Positions 1 through 6,418 of a stretch of DNA of 12,113 nucleotides are shown here, one piece after another. Source of the stretch: Bacteroidota bacterium (GTDB taxonomy: Bacteria; Bacteroidota; Ignavibacteria; Ignavibacteriales; Ignavibacteriaceae); contig JAEXTR010000157.1 in assembly GCA_023406915.1 (NCBI GenBank), positions 1-12,113 of the forward strand, read 5' to 3'. The position numbers were made by a program, and so were the translations under genes. Numbering within the stretch: the stretch's first letter is position 1; each line of letters opens with the position of its first letter. The notes beneath the pieces were generated by a model. It saw only the letters and a list, made by a program, of their open reading frames with translations. It searched no databases and was not told the origin of the DNA.

Positions 1-162
1 AAAGGGAGAAGCATTGAAAACCTCGTACCCACGACTGGATGTGAGCACATCAATTTTATTGCGGTAGTCTGAGGCGGCGAGTTTTTCGACCAAAGGAAGT
101 GTGAGAATGCAGTCACCCAGAAATGCCGTCTGTAACAGCACTATTTTATTATGCTCACTCAT
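1..162 (-). CDS. Glycosyltransferase family 9 (heptosyltransferase-like), N-terminal fragment
   Basis: This is the first 54 codons of a gene that runs off the left edge. It opens with ATG at 160-162 and reads MSEHNKIVLLQTAFLGD, then ILTLPLVEKLA. A hydrophobic first strand, followed by a Gly-Asp and a Leu-Pro-Leu helix, is the standard start of family 9 glycosyltransferases such as the ADP-heptose:LPS heptosyltransferases. The next strand (KIDVLTSSRGYEVF) fits the second strand of the same GT-B fold. By family, these cytoplasmic enzymes add heptose or a related sugar to the lipopolysaccharide core at the inner membrane. The nucleotide-sugar binding C-terminal half is outside the window, so substrate cannot be judged. 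It lies 146 bp downstream of the GWxTD gene on the same strand. No strong Shine-Dalgarno sequence precedes the ATG (only a distant AGGTTG). The family call is fairly secure; the exact enzyme is not. Confidence 0.8.
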   Translation of the reverse strand, partial: MSEHNKIVLLQTAFLGDCILTLPLVEKLAASDYRNKIDVLTSSRGYEVFNASPF

Positions 163-209
163 GGAATCGCGAAACAACCTCCGGTTACTACAGACGCAAG
201 TTGAGAAAG

Positions 210-300
210 GGGTTGTCCTGAAAGTCCGCTCTATGAATTCTGTTCCGTAATATTACTATCACATCAGAGATCACACTAGCCGTAACTCAGAGGACAACCC
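210..300. repeat. 10-bp inverted repeat enclosing a perfect palindrome, between the GWxTD and GT9 genes
   Basis: GGGTTGTCCT at 210-219 is matched exactly by AGGACAACCC at 291-300, with 71 bp between them. Near the middle is a perfect 10-bp palindrome, GTAATATTAC (247-256). ATCACA occurs twice 12 bp apart (258-263 and 270-275). The minus-strand transcript of the GWxTD gene would form the long stem just after its stop codon. The run after the stem (C, then TTTCTC) is a poor U-tract. It could be an inefficient terminator, a regulatory region for the glycosyltransferase gene, or a small decayed element. No target-site duplication is visible. The repeat itself is certain; the role is not. Confidence 0.5.
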
Positions 301-308
301 GGAAATTT

Positions 309-1676
309 TTAGAAAGCCTGAATTCTTCTGGTCCAGTTATCATCACGTAATTCACCCCGCATTGTGGAATGAATCAGCAAATAATCATCAAAACCTGTTA
401 GATCAGCAAAGACGAACACTACGCCGCCTTCAATCTCATCATAGCGCCACATCTCAAATGGTTTTGAATCAACCTGATTAGGATACCGTTCAATTTCAGA
501 TGGCTGACCATACTGACAATAGACTCTGCCTCTGTCAGTTTTCCAACCCTTCTTCTGAAATGTACCGAACTTGTTATTCGCGTCTTCGAGACGTCTGGAA
601 TACGTTTTCTTGAACTCATTCTCAACTGTGGAGACATCAGGATCACGGTTTTTCCAGAAATTATAGAGAAAAGACTGCTTTTCTTTCAGGTCTGTGAATT
701 TTTTCCATTGGGCAAGCTCAGCCTCTGATGCAATATACTTTGAAGATTCAAAGGATTCTTCGATCTCGGCTTCACTCATCGCCGCGAATTCAGAGGAAGT
801 ATAATCCATTCCGGTGAACTGCGTAACATTGGTATCGATTAAATGAGGGTTATACACATATACTTTTTTTGAAATAGCAGCAGTATATTTATCAAGTGTG
901 TCACTTACAGCCAAAATGAATGTGTACGTTCCCGAAGGAATTTTTTTCAGATTGATGACACCGGCTTCAACAATATCAGGATTTTTCCGGGAAATAAATT
1001 TATTCTTCTTGTATGCAACATTGTTCCTGGAATCAACCAACAAATGTTCCACTTTGAGTAACTCTGCATTCACCTGGTCATTTACATTATAAATCTCTGC
1101 ATAGAAAAATAAGGGGATACTTTCACCGTAAACTAATGATGGATGCGGTATTACCTCGTAGGTGTTTTTGTAATATGGTGATTGCGTGTTTTCACTTTCC
1201 CTGATAGAGCTTGCCATCTGAAGAGAGCTTATAGAGAATCTCTCCTTTGGGTAAGGTTTTACACTGAACGTAAAATCTTCTCCCTTTACATACCCAGTAT
1301 CGGATGAGTTTTTAGCCTTGATAGAGGCTTTATAGTCTCCAAAGGGGAGCAAAAAGTTCACAGTACCGATGAGAGTTGATTGAGAAGTATCTGAAAAGGG
1401 AGATTCAAACTGGTATTCCCTCTTTACCACAAGTGTATCAGCAGTGGCATCGTTCACCATAATGATAAAGTTACCAGACACCGTGGGTCCATTTTCCCCA
1501 TCGAGTCTGATAAAAGCTCCAGGAAAGAATGAGTAATAAATCTCCATCGAACAAACAGAGTCATTGACCGAAAATATGCCGTAATCAAAGACGAACATAT
1601 CATTCTGCGTCTGAGCAGAAACCGACAGATTAAAAAAGAACAAAACGGCTGCTACGAGCAGCATAGAACGTTTCAT
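309..1676 (-). CDS. GWxTD domain-containing exported protein
   Basis: This 455-residue protein begins with a signal peptide (Lys-Arg, a hydrophobic run at about 5-19, probable cleavage after SVSA at 21), so it should leave the cytoplasm. Residues 22 to about 290 look like beta-sandwich material without recognised motifs. The C-terminal third is the GWxTD domain. It has a FWKNRDPD segment near 340, a basic/acidic helix (ENEFKKTYSRRLEDANNKF), then GWKTDRGRVY at 377-386, YGQPSEIERYP, and a closing segment with MWRYDE and VFVFAD. This domain is found in many Ignavibacteria and related phyla; its biochemical function is unknown. The start is fixed by GGAGG (1683-1687) six bases before the ATG. Upstream is the terminator of the PorV-like gene and only 57 bp of spacer. 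The stop is TAA. The family call is firm; the role is open. Confidence 0.9.
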   Translation of the reverse strand: MKRSMLLVAAVLFFFNLSVSAQTQNDMFVFDYGIFSVNDSVCSMEIYYSFFPGAFIRLDGENGPTVSGNFIIMVNDATADTLVVKREYQFESPFSDTSQSTLIGTVNFLLPFGDYKASIKAKNSSDTGYVKGEDFTFSVKPYPKERFSISSLQMASSIRESENTQSPYYKNTYEVIPHPSLVYGESIPLFFYAEIYNVNDQVNAELLKVEHLLVDSRNNVAYKKNKFISRKNPDIVEAGVINLKKIPSGTYTFILAVSDTLDKYTAAISKKVYVYNPHLIDTNVTQFTGMDYTSSEFAAMSEAEIEESFESSKYIASEAELAQWKKFTDLKEKQSFLYNFWKNRDPDVSTVENEFKKTYSRRLEDANNKFGTFQKKGWKTDRGRVYCQYGQPSEIERYPNQVDSKPFEMWRYDEIEGGVVFVFADLTGFDDYLLIHSTMRGELRDDNWTRRIQAF

Positions 1677-1697
1677 ACAAAGCCTCCGGATAAAAAT

Positions 1698-1729
1698 ACT
1701 GCATGAGTCACACGACCAGCGGATGCAGT
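1698..1729. repeat. 7-bp inverted repeat in the short leader of the GWxTD gene
   Basis: ACTGCAT (1698-1704) and ATGCAGT (1723-1729) are exact inverted copies 18 bp apart. They sit in the 57-bp spacer between the terminator of the PorV-like gene and the GWxTD start codon. AGTCAC also occurs twice in direct orientation in this spacer (from 1706 and from 1728). No good -35/-10 pair is visible here. The repeat could be an operator or a leader hairpin, or chance. Confidence 0.3.
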
Positions 1730-1733
1730 CACG

Positions 1734-1765
1734 AAAAAAAAGGCGTTCCTCTTGCGAAGAACGCC
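1734..1765 (-). terminator. Rho-independent terminator of the PorV/PorQ-family gene
   Basis: Read on the minus strand, this is a 10-bp stem (GGCGTTCTTC paired with GAGGAACGCC) closed by a GCAA tetraloop and followed at once by eight T residues. The eighth pair is a G-U wobble in minus-strand RNA but a C-A mismatch on the plus strand, and the plus-strand side lacks a clean T-run. It is therefore one-directional. It lies 23 bp past the stop codon of the PorV-like gene and 57 bp before the start of the GWxTD gene. Confidence 0.93.
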
Positions 1766-1788
1766 TTATTATTACAGCTTATTCAGAA

Positions 1789-2802
1789 TTACTCGAAATA
1801 CAGTTTAACTGTGAAGATATGATTAGGATCGAAATCCTTTACTTGTCTGAAAGCGTAATCGAAAACGAATCCGATACCTTCAAACTTGTAATCAATACCA
1901 GCACCTGCTGTCAGCCCATAACTATTCTGAGCATTGTTTTCAGCAAGAAGGTTATAACCACCTCTGATGAAGAAGTTATTCATGAAACCGTATTCAAGAC
2001 CAAGCTTCACTTCGTCTTCGAATGAGTTGTTGTTTACGAATGCAGCAGCAACGGCAAGATGATTGTCTTCGTTGAACGGATAATCATAAGCAAGACTCAT
2101 TTCAAAGAATGAAGGAATCTGGAACGGTTCAGTTACAGCGGTGTAACTAGCGTTCTTTGTGCCTGGCAGTGCGCCTGGCAGAATGGTCTTCACTTCGAGA
2201 TCAGTACCAGTATACTGCATATTGGTTCCGATGTTCTTTACAGTAGCACCGAGTGAGAGATATTTCTCAAAGCGGTACTGAACACCAAAATCGATTGCCA
2301 TACCAGTAGCGTTCGTGTTCATAATGGTTTCACTGATAACTTTAAAAGTGGCACCAATAGAAACACGGTCAGTGATAATTTTGGAATAGGTAAGACCGGC
2401 AGTGATAAAGCCAGGGGAATAGGTTGCACCTGTTCCATCAGGATTATCAACAGTAGTAACCGGGATATCACCGAAATCCAGTGATTTAAAGCTGAGAGCG
2501 AGAGAACCGAAATCACCGAGGGAAGTACCACCGGCAAAATAGGTCACATTAATGTCAGCTATGTAAGACATCTGGCTGAACATACCTTCGGAGCGTTTCA
2601 GAACATCGAGTCCGGCTGGGTTATAATAGATGGATTCCAATCCGGTAACATTGGACAGGAATGCACCTCCGGTAGCGATGCTGCGAGCGCCGACGGGTAT
2701 TAAGAGCTGTTCAGCACCTGTAGTTCCTTTTCTTGCAGGGTCACCCGCAAATGCCGGAACGAGAAGCGCAATCAGCAATATGATCGTCAAGGCTCTTTTC
2801 AT
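1789..2802 (-). CDS. PorV/PorQ-family outer-membrane beta-barrel protein
   Basis: This 337-residue protein has a signal peptide (MKRALTIILLIALLVPAFA, cleaved about residue 19). It then has the family signature at about 30-65: a GAE..LIPVGARSIATGGAF strand and a turn ending in YYNPAGL. The rest alternates short amphipathic strands with Gly and aromatic residues (for example SLALSFKSLDFGD, VSIGATFKVI, FFIRGGYNLL). It ends in VKLYFE, with an aromatic near the C-terminus as in outer-membrane barrels. In Bacteroidota, PorV binds T9SS cargo through its sorting domain and carries it to the attachment machinery. Many Ignavibacteria encode several paralogs, so this need not be the main PorV. Its position 71 bp after a T9SS cargo gene suggests it serves that cargo. 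GAGGAG (2812-2817) lies nine bases before the ATG. A hairpin precedes the gene and a terminator follows it. Confidence 0.87.
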   Translation of the reverse strand: MKRALTIILLIALLVPAFAGDPARKGTTGAEQLLIPVGARSIATGGAFLSNVTGLESIYYNPAGLDVLKRSEGMFSQMSYIADINVTYFAGGTSLGDFGSLALSFKSLDFGDIPVTTVDNPDGTGATYSPGFITAGLTYSKIITDRVSIGATFKVISETIMNTNATGMAIDFGVQYRFEKYLSLGATVKNIGTNMQYTGTDLEVKTILPGALPGTKNASYTAVTEPFQIPSFFEMSLAYDYPFNEDNHLAVAAAFVNNNSFEDEVKLGLEYGFMNNFFIRGGYNLLAENNAQNSYGLTAGAGIDYKFEGIGFVFDYAFRQVKDFDPNHIFTVKLYFE

Positions 2803-2836
2803 TTGGATAAACTCCTCTAATTTACATCTTTAATTA

Positions 2837-2864
2837 CGGTGGACACACTTACGTGTATCCACCG
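2837..2864 (-). other. Intercistronic RNA hairpin, 12-bp stem with GUAA tetraloop, no U-tract
   Basis: As minus-strand RNA this folds into a continuous 12-bp stem (CGGTGGATACAC with GTGTGTCCACCG) capped by a GUAA tetraloop with a C-G closing pair. The one non-Watson-Crick position is a G-U wobble on the minus strand and a C-A mismatch on the plus strand, so the structure belongs to the gene-sense RNA. It starts six bases after two consecutive in-frame TAA stops of the T9SS cargo gene, and ends 19 bases before the Shine-Dalgarno of the PorV-like gene. The following sequence (TAATTAAAGATG) has no U-tract, so it is more likely an RNA-stabilising or partial-termination element than a full terminator. 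Confidence 0.7.
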
Positions 2865-2873
2865 CGCGAATTA

Positions 2874-5800
2874 TTAATAGATCTGAATCTGTTTTTGTGG
2901 CATAATGACCGCAAATTTGAGAATCTTCTCACCATATTCTGGTGATTTGACCAGAGCTATGTACATACCGGAGGCAACACGGAGCTGCTCTTCGTTTTCA
3001 AGATCCCAACGGAGGAAAGGAGAAGTCGGGCTTGATTTATCCTGCACGCCAAGAGAGCGTACAAGTGTACCGGACAGTGAATAGATCTGAATTGTTACAT
3101 CAGCTGGAAGATTCGTAAAGGTTACGAATGGCTGATCAGCATTCCCGTTGTTGTAGGATGTCTGCGGGTTATACGCAAACAGAGGATTCGGGAATACATT
3201 CACTTTCTCAAATAATGCTTTCTTCTGATCGGTTGACAGCTGACCACCCTTCAGGGTTGTGAAGGTGAACTTATCCTTAGATGTATAAGGATAGGTTGCA
3301 ACTGGGATAGTCATCACATCTCCCGGATTCCACGTAGATGTAGGAGTCGCCTTCTGTAAGCCAACAACATACAAAGCATTGAACCAAGGCGATTTTGCAA
3401 TTGCCTTTAAAGTATCAGTCATAGTGGTGGCTGATGCTGGTGCAGTCCAACCTGCGACAGGATCTGCCCAAACGGTGTCTGTTCCAAATCCACCACCGGT
3501 GTATTGAATCTGAGCGCCGTTTGCATCATAAGGAGCGTCGAAGATCACGATAACTTCACCTGACAGTGCAAGAGAGTCACCTGGATCCCACATGCCATCA
3601 GGATTACCTTTCAGTACTGATCCGGCAGTCTGTCCTGGCATTGTTGCGCTCATTTCAATGAATCCAACTGCGAGCTGATACTGTTCGCCCATAGCAGAGT
3701 CAACAACCCATGCAGTGAACGGAACATCGACAAAGCCCTGGCCCTTCATTCCCCAATCACCAGCCTGAGCGCTGACATTGTGAGAAAGAACGCCTGCAGC
3801 GTAACGATAGCTTCTCGGACGGGTCAGCGGAGAGCCGATAAACCCGTTAAGATAGCGGTATGCTTTTCCGGCATTCGGTGCACCAAAACGAAGTTCAACT
3901 TTTCTTAAACGATCAGCTGATATGATCGTTGAGCGGGCTGAACTATTCTTCGGCATCGTAATTGCAGATCCCTGTGCGATATCACGACCGACATAATAAA
4001 CACCGGTACCTGATACAGAGGAGAAGTTATCATAGAAACGATTTGCTGTCGGAGCATACGTTGCAGTTCCAAATGCAGGATCAATCGGCTGAACTTTCAG
4101 AATGAAACCTTCAGTGATTTCGCCAGCAACATTGGAAGTATCATAGTTAAAGTTTTTAGAATCTGTAACCAGCATCTGGTTTGTCTTCAGATTCTTCAGT
4201 GACCACATTGGACGGTATGCAGTGTTGCTTACCTTGTCAAGTTTAAATTCTACCTGATATGGGTCACCAGTCAGTTTGTTATTGTCAACAACAACATATT
4301 TTACACCGCCGTTTGCGGGACCACTCTGCTCAGCAATTCCACCAGGATTTGCAGGAGCATAGATGTTTTCGCCATACACAACGGGAAAAACTTTGGTTTC
4401 GTATTCATCGTAACCACCACCGGAGATGTCAAGGTAGTCACCTTTAGGTCCATAGGTATTGGTTGCTTTGTTTACGATTACATTATGGTTCAGGGTATAG
4501 GTACCAAGAACGAAGTAGTATTCCTTGCCTTTTACCAGTGGTCCATCGGTAAACGGATCCTTTGTGATTCTGACACGAATTCTACCAGTTTTGGTATCAG
4601 CATACACTGCTGAGTCAAGCTGATTTTCAGGAACGCTGAATTCACGTACTTTTACGATAGCACCATTTCCGAGTTTTTGCCAGATAGCATCGATTGAGTC
4701 AGCCATTTCAAATGAGGTAACCTCTTTCGAATTGATCACGCCAACAATTTCGTCTGCTTTGGAATTACTTCTGAAAGCGGTGACATAGAATCCCTGGAAT
4801 CTTCTGTCGATATCAAGTACACTATCAACTGCACGGTATTTAACCTGGTCAGTTGTAGCAAAATCGATATCGATGAAACCATCACCAGTAGTGAACGTCG
4901 GCACGATAGGTGACGGCGGAGGAGGTGAAGGGAAGTTTGCATCAAAGATAACCTGAGCAGTAATATCTGACTGCTTTGCAACGGTGATACTGTTCAGCGG
5001 AGAATTACCACGACCAGCTACGTAAGCGATAACCACATCTACTGGTTTACCTTTTTCAAGAGTGAAAGGACCAGTATTCGACATTTGACGCTGATCCACT
5101 GGTGAATTGTTAATCCAACCTACACTGGTAACAGGGTCACCGGAATATGAGAAACGTGGATCAACCTGTGCGCAGTTTACGCCACCAAGCACTGTTCCGA
5201 ATGCCCAGGTGCAAGGATCGAGAGGCTGGAACTCTTTATTAAAGCCTAGCATATAGGAACGGGCTTCAAAGCGAGTATTTGGGTCACCATGGGTTGCATG
5301 GCTCTGAATGTAATGCACAAAAGAAGAGAGACCGAGGTTTTTTGCCCCGGGATACATCTTAATCCCGCGTACCTGACCCTGAACGTTGTGTGCAGTGTCG
5401 ATAGCGATATCAACTCCTTCATCCCATACGCCGTTACCGTTTACGTCGGTAAAAGTCTCTCCAGGAATATAGGAGACTGGTCCCTGGAAGAAGTCCATTA
5501 GGAACGCCGGAGGAACTTTACCCGGGAAGTTCGGATCATCACCTTCATTGTATACGTATCCAGCATTCAGCGTGGTATCACAACCAACGAGGTCATCATT
5601 TGCATCACCAACATCAGGATCTGCCCATACACCGAAATATACGGAGTCAATCTTATCAGCTACTGAACCTGTGTTCAACAGACTGTAGCGTAAGAAGAGC
5701 ATGTTTCCAACCACACCTTTTGAGTTAAACCCAAAAACTGTCTGACGGATTTCGATACCCTGAGGTGATACATCGTTGTAACGACGGAGTGCTGGATCGA

Positions 5801-6395
5801 TTGCATCGTGATAGACACACCATACAGTTTCATCGCCGATAAGGTCAGGACGATCTTCTGTTGCGTCCCACTTACCATTACCATTCAGGTCAACGGGGTT
5901 ATACACGCCGTCGCCATCTCCATCATGGAAGTAAGCACCGAGTGCAACTGCATCTTTCCATTCGTTCCAGCTGTCAGAGAAGTCACCATCGGTGGCTTTT
6001 AAGACATACAACTGTGCACGAGAATCATTTCTGCCCGTTGCATAGGTACCCGGGGCAAAGTCTTCAATACGGGAAGCAGATGCAACTGCATTTGCCCACA
6101 TACCACCATTGGTGATACCACTAAGGAAGAAGCCACCGGAGAAGAGGAACGCATCGCCATCGAGTCTTCCAAGCTCAACACCATTAACAAGCACGTTAGC
6201 CATAACACCGGTACGGTTCATTGGCATAGTGATGTTATTGATCTGCATGATGTATGCATCCCCAGCCTTCAGGCTCGGTGAGCTATTACCCTTGCCTTTC
6301 CCTTTGTCATTGCCGCCATACACCGTCATCGGGATAACAGCAATGATCATCAAAAGGATGAGCAATTTGCTTTTTATATTCATAATTTCTTTCAT
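2874..6395 (-). CDS. Large T9SS type A sorting-domain surface protein with calcium-loop-like motifs
   Basis: This 1173-residue protein has a signal peptide (MNIKSKLLILLMIIAVIPMTVYG near the start). An N-terminal domain follows with Asp/Gly/Asn loops at about 158-177 (DGDGDG, DLNGNGKWD) and 317-325 (DVNGNGVWD), resembling calcium-binding loops of thrombospondin type 3 or dockerin kind. All four cysteines (about 193, 272, 395, 408) lie in this part, which would suit two disulfides. A proline run (PSPPPPSP, about 489-496) leads into the middle beta-rich region, which I do not recognise. The end, about 1065-1173, is a divergent T9SS sorting domain: VNVFPNP, then FTNLPADVTIQIYSLSGTLV, then SGMYIALV and EKILKFAVI plus a short tail. 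By family it should cross the outer membrane and be anchored or released at the surface. It starts 23 bp after the TonB receptor. AAGGAG (6410-6415) lies 14 bases before this ATG; a GTG at 6410 overlaps that site and is unlikely. Its ligand is unknown. Confidence 0.88.
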   Translation of the reverse strand: MKEIMNIKSKLLILLMIIAVIPMTVYGGNDKGKGKGNSSPSLKAGDAYIMQINNITMPMNRTGVMANVLVNGVELGRLDGDAFLFSGGFFLSGITNGGMWANAVASASRIEDFAPGTYATGRNDSRAQLYVLKATDGDFSDSWNEWKDAVALGAYFHDGDGDGVYNPVDLNGNGKWDATEDRPDLIGDETVWCVYHDAIDPALRRYNDVSPQGIEIRQTVFGFNSKGVVGNMLFLRYSLLNTGSVADKIDSVYFGVWADPDVGDANDDLVGCDTTLNAGYVYNEGDDPNFPGKVPPAFLMDFFQGPVSYIPGETFTDVNGNGVWDEGVDIAIDTAHNVQGQVRGIKMYPGAKNLGLSSFVHYIQSHATHGDPNTRFEARSYMLGFNKEFQPLDPCTWAFGTVLGGVNCAQVDPRFSYSGDPVTSVGWINNSPVDQRQMSNTGPFTLEKGKPVDVVIAYVAGRGNSPLNSITVAKQSDITAQVIFDANFPSPPPPSPIVPTFTTGDGFIDIDFATTDQVKYRAVDSVLDIDRRFQGFYVTAFRSNSKADEIVGVINSKEVTSFEMADSIDAIWQKLGNGAIVKVREFSVPENQLDSAVYADTKTGRIRVRITKDPFTDGPLVKGKEYYFVLGTYTLNHNVIVNKATNTYGPKGDYLDISGGGYDEYETKVFPVVYGENIYAPANPGGIAEQSGPANGGVKYVVVDNNKLTGDPYQVEFKLDKVSNTAYRPMWSLKNLKTNQMLVTDSKNFNYDTSNVAGEITEGFILKVQPIDPAFGTATYAPTANRFYDNFSSVSGTGVYYVGRDIAQGSAITMPKNSSARSTIISADRLRKVELRFGAPNAGKAYRYLNGFIGSPLTRPRSYRYAAGVLSHNVSAQAGDWGMKGQGFVDVPFTAWVVDSAMGEQYQLAVGFIEMSATMPGQTAGSVLKGNPDGMWDPGDSLALSGEVIVIFDAPYDANGAQIQYTGGGFGTDTVWADPVAGWTAPASATTMTDTLKAIAKSPWFNALYVVGLQKATPTSTWNPGDVMTIPVATYPYTSKDKFTFTTLKGGQLSTDQKKALFEKVNVFPNPLFAYNPQTSYNNGNADQPFVTFTNLPADVTIQIYSLSGTLVRSLGVQDKSSPTSPFLRWDLENEEQLRVASGMYIALVKSPEYGEKILKFAVIMPQKQIQIY

Positions 6396-6409
6396 AAGAT
6401 TAAGTCTCA

Positions 6410-6415
6410 CTCCTT
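6410..6415 (-). promoter_or_regulatory. Shine-Dalgarno site that decides the start of the T9SS cargo gene
   Basis: AAGGAG on the minus strand, four bases after the TAA stop of the TonB receptor gene. Its last G is the first base of the GTG at 6408-6410, so that GTG cannot be its start codon. The next in-frame start is the ATG at 6393-6395, 14 bases away, a slightly long but workable spacing. An ATG at 6381-6383 is a weaker alternative. Confidence 0.6.
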
Positions 6416-6418
6416 TTC

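Noticed and set aside
1723..2025. 100-codon plus-strand open frame across the terminator and the 3' end of the PorV-like gene
   Set aside because: It runs through the terminator hairpin, lies antisense to a well-supported gene, has no ribosome site and resembles no known protein.
2874..6395. Idea that the protein following the TonB receptor is a SusD-type lipoprotein
   Set aside because: It has no lipobox cysteine after the signal peptide, is about twice the SusD length, and ends in a T9SS sorting domain.
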